Shown in pieces: positions 26,168 to 33,391 of a stretch of 64,000 bases of DNA. The notes under the pieces were generated by a model, which did not search any database, had not been told where the DNA came from, and was given only the letters and a program-made list of their open reading frames with translations. Position numbers and translations under genes: made by a program. The stretch comes from Arthrobacter ruber (lineage in GTDB: Bacteria; Actinomycetota; Actinomycetes; Actinomycetales; Micrococcaceae), in assembly GCF_002954225.1 (NCBI RefSeq), contig NZ_PPTH01000008.1, forward strand, positions 1 to 64,000. Reading direction: 5' to 3'. Each line of letters begins with the position of its first letter. Position 1 is the first letter of the stretch.

Positions 26168-26330
26168 CTGCCCAGGGATCTGCTGCGCAGGTGGGTGACA
26201 GTCCCTAAACAACGCTGCCAGCGAGCCTGCCGGACGTGCAAGAGCCCGGGAGGAAACGCAATTTCGGTGGCGAATGCCTTTCCTAAGGCCAGCTGCCGAG
26301 CTGGTCTGCGCGTCCGTTGTCCGCTGGTTG
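26168..26330 (+). other. Possible remnant of a group II intron 5' region
   Basis: The segment has GTGGGTGACAGTCCCTAA at 26191-26208, then CGAGCCTGCCGGACGTG, AGCCCGGGAGG, GGTGGCGAATGC and GCCAGCTGCCGAGCTGG. From memory these resemble domain I of bacterial group II introns, where a GGTGACAGTCCC-type motif lies close to the 5' end. No reverse transcriptase or domain V is present. It lies between the hydrolase remnant and the ABM gene. Pattern memory only; a structure search would be decisive. Confidence 0.3.
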
Positions 26331-26331
26331 T

Positions 26332-26646
26332 TCAGCTGGAGAAACTGGAGAAGGCGGGACGGACGATGACTCGCATCGGCGGTGCGGCGAGCAGGTCGAT
26401 GACCTCGTCGTGGTTCGCATCGATCACGGGGTTGGAGAAATGGCGCTCAAAAGACGCATCGTCCCTGTAGAACTCGAAGGCCCACAACGTGTCCGGATCA
26501 TCATCGGTGCGGCAGAGGACCCAGTCGGTGGGCCCGTCCGGGTCACCGGTGAAGTGCAGGTCGTTCGTCAGTTCGAACAGGCGGTCACCCTTCCCCGGTT
26601 TGGCCTGGAACCTGAGAACGGTACCGGGCTGGTTCGTGTTGAGCAT
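26332..26646 (-). CDS. Antibiotic biosynthesis monooxygenase (ABM) domain protein
   Basis: 104 residues from the ATG at 26646-26644, with AAGGACC ahead of it; a much longer frame runs upstream but only antisense to the TetR gene. The fold pattern FQAKPGKGDRLFELTNDL, WVLCRTDDDPDTLWAFEFYRDDASFERHFSNPVI and DLLAAPP matches the dimeric alpha/beta-barrel ABM/YgiN family, small cofactor-free quinol or aromatic monooxygenases. Divergent from the TetR gene with two operator copies between them, so it is very likely the TetR target. Confidence 0.82.
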   Translation of the reverse strand: MLNTNQPGTVLRFQAKPGKGDRLFELTNDLHFTGDPDGPTDWVLCRTDDDPDTLWAFEFYRDDASFERHFSNPVIDANHDEVIDLLAAPPMRVIVRPAFSSFSS

Positions 26647-26693
26647 GAAGGTCCTTTTTCCCGTGGAGTTTGGCCGGTCGGATGACGAAGTGA

Positions 26694-26708
26694 TGGAACG
26701 ACGTTCCA
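26694..26708. promoter_or_regulatory. TetR operator copy 1 (perfect palindrome)
   Basis: TGGAACG-A-CGTTCCA, a perfect 15-bp palindrome in the divergent ABM/TetR promoter region. A near-identical copy lies with its centre 24 bp away at 26718-26732. Confidence 0.75.
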
Positions 26709-26717
26709 AAGCAAGTG

Positions 26718-26732
26718 TGGAACGGCATTCCA
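26718..26732. promoter_or_regulatory. TetR operator copy 2
   Basis: TGGAACGGCATTCCA, one pair away from a perfect palindrome and flanked by G and C that extend the symmetry. Same TGGAA...TTCCA half-sites as copy 1. Ends 20 bp before the TetR start codon, so bound protein would block the tetR promoter as well as that of the ABM gene. Confidence 0.75.
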
Positions 26733-26751
26733 CATGTGTCAAGGTGTAGGG

Positions 26752-27423
26752 ATGAAGGACAAGCCGCGCGCCGATCGGCGCACTAATCCGCTGACCAGGG
26801 ACGTGATCGTCCAGGCGTCCGTCGAGATCCTCGACGCGGCCGGGGAGCGTGCGCTGACCTTCCGCGCTCTTTCTGCTCACTTGTCCACCGGTGCCGGGGC
26901 GATCTATCACCATGTCGCGAGCAAGAGCGAACTGCTGACTGCTGTTACCGATGAGGTCATCGCGGGCGCGCTGCACCACGGTGACGACGAAGTGGAGCCC
27001 GAGCAAGCGATCCGGGCCGTGATGCTCGATGTGTTCGACGCCATCGATGCTCACCCATGGGTCGGTGCCCAACTCGCCGCGGAACCATGGCAACCCGCAG
27101 TCCTACGGATCTTCAACCGTGTCGGTGTGTCACTTGAGGCACTCGACGTCCCGGAAGGGTTCCAGTTCGACGCAACCTCGGCGCTCGTGCATCACATCCT
27201 TGGTGTCGCGGGGCAGTATGCAGCGGGCGCCCGTCTCACGGGTCCTGACGCGGACCGCTCTGCTTTTCTCGGCGCGGTCGCCGCCCAGTGGGCCACTACG
27301 GTTGCTGCAGACGAGTACCCTTTTCTGGCGCGGATCGCAAAGATGCTCTCGGAGCACGACGATCGCGAGCAATTCCGCGCAGGCGTCGACCTGATACTTG
27401 CCGGGATCGCAGCTCTGCGATAA
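26752..27423 (+). CDS. TetR-family transcriptional repressor
   Basis: About 223 residues from the ATG at 26752; an alternative start six codons upstream would overlap operator copy 2 more closely. N-terminal TetR helix-turn-helix: LTRDVIVQASVEILDAAGERALTFRALSAHLSTGAGAIYHHVASKSELLTAV (residues about 15-65). The C-terminal half matches the TetR_C domains of the actinobacterial drug/aromatic sensors. Two palindromes lie in its promoter. Expected to repress itself and the divergent ABM monooxygenase; ligand unknown. Confidence 0.9.
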   Translation: MKDKPRADRRTNPLTRDVIVQASVEILDAAGERALTFRALSAHLSTGAGAIYHHVASKSELLTAVTDEVIAGALHHGDDEVEPEQAIRAVMLDVFDAIDAHPWVGAQLAAEPWQPAVLRIFNRVGVSLEALDVPEGFQFDATSALVHHILGVAGQYAAGARLTGPDADRSAFLGAVAAQWATTVAADEYPFLARIAKMLSEHDDREQFRAGVDLILAGIAALR

Positions 27424-27711
27424 CCGCAGAGTCGTCCGGTAACGCATCCCTTCACGGACTCCTGAGGGGCTTTTCACGAGTAAGAGGGTAGATAGGGCCG
27501 GAATGTGATGTCATTAGACTTCACAGCGGCATGAGCGCTTGCCTACTAGTGAGGTCTATGGCGAAACCACCTCAACCTGACGGATACCAGATGGTCGCCC
27601 GAAGGGTGTACGAGCGACCATTTGATCGGGAAGAAGTGGTCAACCCTTGGTCCTGGTCCTGGTCGTGAGGAGACAACGTATCGGTATGGGTTGTTGATGA
27701 TCCTTTTACGG
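27424..27711. other. Gap between tetR and SDR genes with a 36-codon ORF and a hairpin
   Basis: No recognised gene. A plus-strand ORF at 27558-27668 with GAGGT six bases upstream of its ATG would encode 36 residues ending in a (Trp-Ser)3 tract produced by a TCCTGG micro-repeat. Inside it, ATGGTCGC (27591-27598) pairs with GCGACCAT (27614-27621). It could be a small peptide, the torn N-terminus of a lost gene, or chance. Confidence 0.25.
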
Positions 27712-28674
27712 TCAGGTAACGGGGTTGTGCGCGTGTTGGTTGAGTAGTTCGAGGGATGTGTCCCAGAGCCGGGTGGCGTTATAGGAGTCTAGGGCGTAGG
27801 CGCGGACACCGTGGGTTCCGTTGATGATTTCTGGTACGACGGCGGCCTCTGTGCAGTCCTCGAGATATTTACCTCCAATTCCATCGAGCAGCGGGGAGAC
27901 GGCTGCGAAGACCGACGTTGCTGCTCCCTGTTCCGGTGTTTTCGCCGTGAAGCCGGCGGTAGCGGCCTGTCGTTTGACGGCGGCCAGGGTGTCAGGATTC
28001 CAGTGGCGTTGCAGGTTGGTCCAGATCCCGCCGGGCATGACGGCGTTGGCGATGATTCCGTCGTCAGCCCACCGCCGGGTGGCTTCGACGGCGAAGAGGA
28101 CGTTCGCCGTCTTTGACTGCCCGTAAGCATGCCCTGCGTCGTAGGGCCTTCGATCGAAGAACAAGTCGTCGTACACGATGTCGGACATGCCGTGCCCACT
28201 GGAACTCAACGACACAATCCTGGCATCACCTGCTGCTGCCAGTGCACTGTGCAGTCGGTGTGCGAGAGCGAAGTGCCCGAGGTGGTTGGTGGCGAACTGC
28301 AATTCCCAACCATGAGGTGTCCGCAGCTCCGGGGTCATCATGATGCCCGCGTTGTTAATCAACAGGTGCAATGGGTCCGACCAGGTGTCCGCGAAGCGGT
28401 CGACCGAGTCGATGTTGGCGAGATCGAGCCATGAGACATGGACGATCGCGCCGGGCTGGGTGCCGGTGATGTCCGCGGCAACACGGTGCCCTGCGTCAAG
28501 GTCGCGGACAGCGAGGGTCACGTCGGCGCCGGCATGTGTGAGGGCACGGGCGGTCTCGACGCCGATGCCGGAGGAAGCACCGGTGACGATCGCTCTCTTG
28601 CCAGTGAGGTCGATGCCCTCAAGGACGTCGTTGGCGGTACTCACTGCAGTGAAAGGGGAGTAGATGGTAATCAT
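27712..28674 (-). CDS. SDR-family oxidoreductase (retinol dehydrogenase/WWOX-like)
   Basis: 320 residues. Cofactor motif TGASSGIGVETARAL near residues 32-46, VRD after strand 2, NNAGIM, TNHLGHFAL, catalytic Ser in SLSSSGHG and Tyr-Lys in YGQSKTANVLFA, as in the longer light-dependent protochlorophyllide/retinol dehydrogenase-like SDRs. Lies 62 bp downstream of another SDR on the same strand and both face a divergent XRE regulator, suggesting a two-gene operon under that regulator. Substrate unknown; small lipophilic carbonyls are common for the group. Confidence 0.85.
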   Translation of the reverse strand: MITIYSPFTAVSTANDVLEGIDLTGKRAIVTGASSGIGVETARALTHAGADVTLAVRDLDAGHRVAADITGTQPGAIVHVSWLDLANIDSVDRFADTWSDPLHLLINNAGIMMTPELRTPHGWELQFATNHLGHFALAHRLHSALAAAGDARIVSLSSSGHGMSDIVYDDLFFDRRPYDAGHAYGQSKTANVLFAVEATRRWADDGIIANAVMPGGIWTNLQRHWNPDTLAAVKRQAATAGFTAKTPEQGAATSVFAAVSPLLDGIGGKYLEDCTEAAVVPEIINGTHGVRAYALDSYNATRLWDTSLELLNQHAHNPVT

Positions 28675-28736
28675 GGGTGGGTGCCCTGTCTCAGAAGTAG
28701 TCGGGTGGGTTGTCGCTGTTCATGGCAGGGCCGACG

Positions 28737-29522
28737 TCATGCGGGACGGGTCGAGGAGATACCGCCGTCGATGGCGAGGATGCTTCCATGCATCATCCGT
28801 GAGGTATCAGATGCCAGGAACAGTACGCCCTGTGCTACATCCTGCGGCTGGACGACCACGCCAGCTGGAGTCGTGGCAGTCATCGCGTCGAGGACCGCGC
28901 GGGCCGCTTCGTTCCCCGGGGTGAGAGTCGCGCCCGGGGAGACCGTATTGATGCGGACGCCGTGTGGGCCAAACTCGGCGGCCCAGGATCTGGTGAGTTG
29001 TTCGGTGGCTGCTTTGGTCGCCGTGTACAGGGCGGCGAAGGGGTTACCTACCGATGCCATCCACGAACCGACATTGATTACGACACCACCACCGGTATCT
29101 GCCATGGCGGGAAGGATGGAAGCGGCCAGGACGTGAGGAGCCCGGATGTTGACCGCGAGCATTGCGTCGAGGTCGTCATCAGCGAGGTCAGCAGTCGATG
29201 TCGCAGGATAGATTCCCGCGTTATTGACGAGGATATCAATACGTCCTCCCAGCAAAGCTGTGGCCTCCGTCGCGAAGTGCCGGATCTCTGCATAAGAACC
29301 CGACAGGTCGACCAGAAGGAAATCCGCGCGGCCACCATTTTCCTTGATGCGAGCCGCGACCTCCGCTCCTCGGGTTCGGTCGCGTCCGCTCACCACGACG
29401 TGGGCACCGGCTGCGGCCAGAGTGTCGGCGATGGCAGCTCCGATGCCGCTGGTGGAACCAGTGACAAGAGCAGTTCGCCCGTCGAGGGGAGTCGCTGTGG
29501 TGGGTGTGGTGTTTGTTGTCAT
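28737..29522 (-). CDS. SDR-family oxidoreductase (FabG-like)
   Basis: About 261 residues from the ATG at 29522; the frame is open further upstream but runs into the divergent regulator. TGSTSGIGAAIA cofactor loop, SGRDR after strand 2 (NADP preference likely), NNAGIYP, Ser in NVGSWMAS and catalytic YTATK, and C-terminal FLASDTSRMMHGSILAIDGG. Co-directional with the downstream SDR and divergent from the XRE regulator. Classic 3-oxoacyl reductase-like fold with an unspecified alcohol/ketone substrate. Confidence 0.87.
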   Translation of the reverse strand: MTTNTTPTTATPLDGRTALVTGSTSGIGAAIADTLAAAGAHVVVSGRDRTRGAEVAARIKENGGRADFLLVDLSGSYAEIRHFATEATALLGGRIDILVNNAGIYPATSTADLADDDLDAMLAVNIRAPHVLAASILPAMADTGGGVVINVGSWMASVGNPFAALYTATKAATEQLTRSWAAEFGPHGVRINTVSPGATLTPGNEAARAVLDAMTATTPAGVVVQPQDVAQGVLFLASDTSRMMHGSILAIDGGISSTRPA

Positions 29523-29623
29523 ACCTTCAGTTGTAGATCGAGCGGATCGCCCGGACCAGACCCCGCTCAACCTGGGCATGGCAGGACCACGTTCAGGCAG
29601 CCCAGGAGATCTACAGTGAGGAA

Positions 29624-30487
29624 ATGATCGCCGATCGGACACAGCTCGGAGCATTCCTGCGCTCTCGTCGAGACGCCCTCACCCCGACTGCGGCCGGTAT
29701 CGAGGCCTTTCCCGGACCACGCCGGGTACCGGGCCTGCGCAAAGAGGAACTCGCGGTGCTGGCAGGCATGAGTTCGGACTACTACAGCCGCCTCGAGCAG
29801 GGACGCCAGCCCAACGTCTCCACCAGCGTCCTCGAGGCGTTGGCCCGAGCTCTGCGCCTGAATGACGTGGAACGAAAGCACCTCTTCGCTTTGGCCAACC
29901 CTTCCAACCAGTCACGAACCGTGTCCGTGGCCCTGCAGCAAGCCGACCCAGGACTACTGAGACTAATGACGACGCTGGACCATGCGCCGGCCCTCGTCCT
30001 GGGACGCCGCGGAGAGGTACTGGCAACCAACACGCTTCTCACCGCAGTCCTGGAAGGCCTCCAACCGTCGACATCCCTGGCAAGGTTCATGTTCTTCGAC
30101 CCCCTCGCCCGGGAACGCATCGTGAACTGGGCGCAATACGCTGCGACGTCGATCGCCGCTCTCCGTGGAGAACTGGGCCGCCACCCCGCCGACGAACGAC
30201 TTATCGCCCTGATCGACGAATTGACAACACGGGACGCGAATGCAGCGCGGTGGTGGGAGGACCACAGCGTGCAGGACTACACCTCGGCAGCAAAACGAGT
30301 CCTGCACCCCGTGGTCGGAGAACTGTCCTTCGACATCGAGACAGTCACATCACCACGAGCCGTCGATCAAGTCCTTGTGGTCTATACGGCACAACCCGAC
30401 TCCCCGACAACCCGAAAACTACCTTTCCTCGCCAGTTGGGGGCAGAACAAGCAACCTCCCGTTGACACTGCAACCCATCTTTCATAG
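29624..30487 (+). CDS. XRE-family regulator with MmyB-like ligand-binding domain
   Basis: 287 residues. Helix-turn-helix with LGAFLRSRRDALTP, then VPGLRKEELAVLAGMSSDYYSRLEQGR (residues about 35-62), where the family signature GLRREE(V/L)A is clear. The C-terminal two thirds match the MmyB/MLTR PAS-like ligand domain (VLATNTLLTAVLEGL, FFDPLARERIVNWAQYA). These regulators usually sit divergent to one or two SDR genes and respond to small hydrophobic ligands, exactly the arrangement here. Target inferred from the 101-bp shared promoter region. Confidence 0.9.
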   Translation: MIADRTQLGAFLRSRRDALTPTAAGIEAFPGPRRVPGLRKEELAVLAGMSSDYYSRLEQGRQPNVSTSVLEALARALRLNDVERKHLFALANPSNQSRTVSVALQQADPGLLRLMTTLDHAPALVLGRRGEVLATNTLLTAVLEGLQPSTSLARFMFFDPLARERIVNWAQYAATSIAALRGELGRHPADERLIALIDELTTRDANAARWWEDHSVQDYTSAAKRVLHPVVGELSFDIETVTSPRAVDQVLVVYTAQPDSPTTRKLPFLASWGQNKQPPVDTATHLS

Positions 30488-30620
30488 AGAAGACCTAACA
30501 GCCATTTGAGTCGAAAGGGTTCTACACGAAAGAGGGTCTAGTCGTCGGCGTTCAATACGCGATCGGCAGATGAGGGGTCGAGGTTTTATGGAGAATGAAA
30601 GTGCGCACTGGTCGTCCCGG

Positions 30621-31148
30621 TCAGAGGACCTCTACATGACCCACCCTACTTTTATGACCCTGAGGCCTGCCGGCTCCATAAGCTCGGGTCGATAACCGGT
30701 GCGAGGCAATCTCCTCCACCTCGTCAATGAACTCCACGGCATGCTCTAGTTCGGCAATCTCCACGAAGGTCTCGCGCAGTGCCCCTGGCAATCCTTGCGG
30801 GTCGGGTGCCAAGCGGGAGGGGAACATCTCCACGAAAGGCCACTCCAGTCGGGAAGCGATTGCTTTGGCGAATGTGGTCTCGCCGGTGCCTGGTGGGCCG
30901 ACGAGGACCACTTCGCGCGGCGGCACCACGCCAACTTCATCCGCCAGATCTGCCTCAGCAAGGGGAAGTACCAGGCGGCGTTCCAGCAGTTCCTTCTCGT
31001 TGCGCATACCGGCGACGTTCTCCCAGAGGTCGCGGGCCAGAATTCGACCGCCGAGCTGCCCAAGCGCTCCGAGTTCCTGGCGCTGCACGGGGGTGGTGCG
31101 CTCGAAATAACGCAAGTTCTTCTTCAGCGCGAAGCCTCGGCCCAAGAT
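30621..31148 (-). pseudogene. Truncated, inactive copy of the GNAT-AAA+ gene
   Basis: Residues LGRGFALKKNLRYFERT through EEIASHR repeat the intact gene at 31721-33037 with high nucleotide similarity throughout (by eye). The copy lacks the GNAT domain upstream and everything after Walker B downstream, ending in 24 unrelated codons. Walker A reads GPPGTGETT where the intact copy has GPPGTGKTT, and Walker B is AVEFIDEVEEI. Loss of the catalytic lysine alone would abolish ATP binding. Divergence in the third base shows the duplicate is not recent. Remnant of a tandem duplication. Confidence 0.75.
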
Positions 31149-31246
31149 AGCTTTTCGGCTGTCCTGTCGGGGAAAAGAAGTGTGTGCGATGGCGGATGAT
31201 CGGGTGGTTTCTGGTATCGAGTGGCGACGCTCCAACTGGTCGGCTG

Positions 31247-31489
31247 TCAGCCTTTGCATTCGGCGCAGTATTTGTCGCCGTTCTTCTCCTGTCCGAGCCG
31301 GGTTTAGTGGTGCACGGGGAAGCATGACATGCAGGTGAAATCGTCCTTTTGGACGGTGGCGACCTGCACCAGGAGCTCGTCTTCGAGGATGGCGCCGGGC
31401 AGGTCGAAGCGTTCGGCGGTGTCGCTATCCTCAACGTCGCTGATGGAGGTCTGTGTGGTGCTGCTGCGCTGGGCCTCGAGCGACTCGTT
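31247..31489 (-). pseudogene. DUF4193-like small protein broken by an internal stop
   Basis: In one minus-strand frame the sequence reads NESLEAQRSS, then DTAERFDLPGAIL, ELLVQVATVQKDDFTCMSCFPVHH, a TAA stop, then TRLGQEKNGDKYCAECKG and TGA. This is the shape of the widespread actinobacterial DUF4193 proteins: acidic linker, (F/E)LPGADL, DEFTC-x2-CF-LVHH-R, and a second CxxC. The codon normally between HH and the next residues is TAA, so the zinc-ribbon-like half is cut off without any frameshift. The usual ATDYDAPR N-terminus is not visible. Lies between the two GNAT-AAA+ copies. Confidence 0.6.
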
Positions 31490-31720
31490 GGCCGGTGGCC
31501 GGTGGCCCTCCAGACAGACGCCTGGCTCGTGAAATCGCCGATAACCTTCGATTATGTCCACGCGCGTCGGGACTGAGTGACTGGCGGGCGGCTCACCCAC
31601 AGGTGGACGGCTTTGAGCTCTGTCCTTCGGGCTCCAACCCCGCATTCACCTCGTCCAACCGGTCGGACCGTCAAATCCTTGACCTTATTGAGGAAGGTTG
31701 CGCCACCCTCACAGCACCCT

Positions 31721-33037
31721 CTATATGCGTCCGAGGGTTTCGATGTCCTCGAGGAAGTCTTGGTGAACCTCATCGCTGACGGTTGTTCGGGTCTCCCCAA
31801 TGGCTTCCAGGTAATCCTGTGTGGCCGGTCCTTTCCGGACTGCCTCGTGGATAGATAGTGCGCGTCCGGAGGCCAGTCCGCCGTCGTCATACACGGCCTT
31901 TTCAAGAGCGCGCTGTGAGGCATTCCGGGCGGCATACTCGATGTCCGCGGGGGAAAAACCGTGTGTGCGTTCCACGAGCAGTGCCACGTCCACGGCGTCC
32001 ACTACCGGTGCGGGGATGAACCGTTGCCACATGGCCTCTCGAGCCTGCCGGTCGGGCAAGCCGATGGGGATGACGTAGTCGAACCGGCCGTGCCGTAGGA
32101 ACGCCGTATCCAGGGCGCGGATGAAGTTGGTGGCGCAGACCAACAGCCTTCCGGGTTGCTCGCGGAAGGCTGGGATGATCTTGAGGAGTTCGTTCGTGAC
32201 ACCTTGCAGAGGTGAGGGTGGCTCGCCGGACCGGCGTGAAGCTATTTCCTCCACTTCGTCGATGAACACCACAGCGTGTTCCAGCTCGGTGATCTCCAAA
32301 AAGGTCTCGCGCAGGGCCCCGGCCAGTCCCTGGGGATCGGCTGCTAGGCGGGAGGGGAACACTTCCACGAAGGGCCACTCCAGTCGGGAGGCGATCGCTT
32401 TGGCGAAGGTGGTCTTGCCGGTGCCAGGCGGGCCGAAGAGGACCACTGCGCGCGGCGGTACTACGCCGAATTCATCGGCCAGATCTGCTTCGGCAAGGGG
32501 AAGGACCAGCCGGCGTTCCAGCAGTTCCTTCTCCTTGCGCATCCCGGCGACATTCTCCCAGAGGTCGCGGGCGAGGACACGCCCGCCGAGCTGGCCGAGC
32601 GCTCCGAGCTCCTGGCGTTGCACAGGGATCGTGCGCTCGAAGTAACGCAGGTTCTTCTTTAGCGCGAAGCCGCGGCCCAGGAACGCTTCCACCCTGGTTT
32701 CCGCGTCCGGCATCAGCGCCGAGAGCTTGTTCAGCCCATGGGGGGCCATGCGGTTCTCGACCGCCGCCAGCAGCAAGGTGCCGATACCACGGCCACGGAA
32801 CTCGGGAAGAGTAGCCAGGAAAACGATCCAGCCCTGGTCGTGTGCGGCCCGCCCCACGGCGGCACCCACCACCTGCTCGCCCTGCACGGCCACCACGGCG
32901 TGGTCCTTTTCACAGGACGCGAGCACCTCGGAAAGGGCATAGACAGGCTCCACATTGCCTGCCTTGAGGGTCTCCCACAGATGCAGAATCCCGTCCAGGT
33001 CCGCCGAGTGGAAGTCCCTGATCCGCCAACTAGTCAT
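31721..33037 (-). CDS. GNAT acetyltransferase-AAA+ ATPase fusion protein
   Basis: 438 residues. N-terminal GNAT fold (residues about 1-130) with FLATLPEFRGRGIGTLLLAAVE as the acetyl-CoA loop, a linker, then an AAA+ domain: Walker A GPPGTGKTT, Walker B VVFIDEVEEI, sensor-1 CATNFIRALD, arginine-finger region RHGRFDYVIPIGLPDR, and a lid helix region FSPADIEYAARNASQ. The order acetyltransferase plus FtsH-like ATPase suggests ATP-driven remodelling coupled to acyl transfer on proteins, but no substrate is known to me. A dead paralogous fragment follows at 30621-31148. Confidence 0.85.
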   Translation of the reverse strand: MTSWRIRDFHSADLDGILHLWETLKAGNVEPVYALSEVLASCEKDHAVVAVQGEQVVGAAVGRAAHDQGWIVFLATLPEFRGRGIGTLLLAAVENRMAPHGLNKLSALMPDAETRVEAFLGRGFALKKNLRYFERTIPVQRQELGALGQLGGRVLARDLWENVAGMRKEKELLERRLVLPLAEADLADEFGVVPPRAVVLFGPPGTGKTTFAKAIASRLEWPFVEVFPSRLAADPQGLAGALRETFLEITELEHAVVFIDEVEEIASRRSGEPPSPLQGVTNELLKIIPAFREQPGRLLVCATNFIRALDTAFLRHGRFDYVIPIGLPDRQAREAMWQRFIPAPVVDAVDVALLVERTHGFSPADIEYAARNASQRALEKAVYDDGGLASGRALSIHEAVRKGPATQDYLEAIGETRTTVSDEVHQDFLEDIETLGRI

Positions 33038-33160
33038 GCCGAGTCTCCTTCGAAGCTTCCGTGGGGTAGCAAATGTGCCGGGGTTGAATCTCCTATCCGA
33101 AGCGAGTGGGCTGGGCGGGCGGCGATCCGCTCACGCCTTCTCCATTCGTGCTGAACGGTA

Positions 33161-33391
33161 TTAGGCAGTGGTGCGGGACAGGCTGCGAACTTGGTATGTT
33201 CCGACGTCGAGGAGCTTCCGTTCCCTGAGGGCTCCGTGGCGTATCCATAAAATGCCCTGCTGCGGTACGACCAGTTCGACGTCGCCGGTGATGGATGTGG
33301 AGCTGTGAAGTTCCCGCGCTTCAACCCGGTCTCCTGGGTCTACTGTCGTTAGGTCAGCATCCAGCGTGGTGTCGCGCTTGGATATCAGCAT
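33161..33391 (-). CDS. Small hypothetical protein coupled to the aldehyde dehydrogenase
   Basis: 76 residues. The ATG at 33391-33389 overlaps the stop of the aldehyde dehydrogenase in a TGATG, so translation is coupled, which is the main reason for calling it. A mixed beta-rich composition (VELVVPQQGILWIRHGALRERKLLDVGTYQV) with no transmembrane segment or known motif. It may be a small regulatory or accessory subunit. I do not recognise the family. Confidence 0.45.
   Translation of the reverse strand: MLISKRDTTLDADLTTVDPGDRVEARELHSSTSITGDVELVVPQQGILWIRHGALRERKLLDVGTYQVRSLSRTTA

Noticed and set aside
26647-27093. Upstream extension of the ABM gene to give a 253-residue protein
   Set aside because: It is antisense to TetR and would include both operators; the ABM fold begins at 26646 with its own ribosome-binding site.
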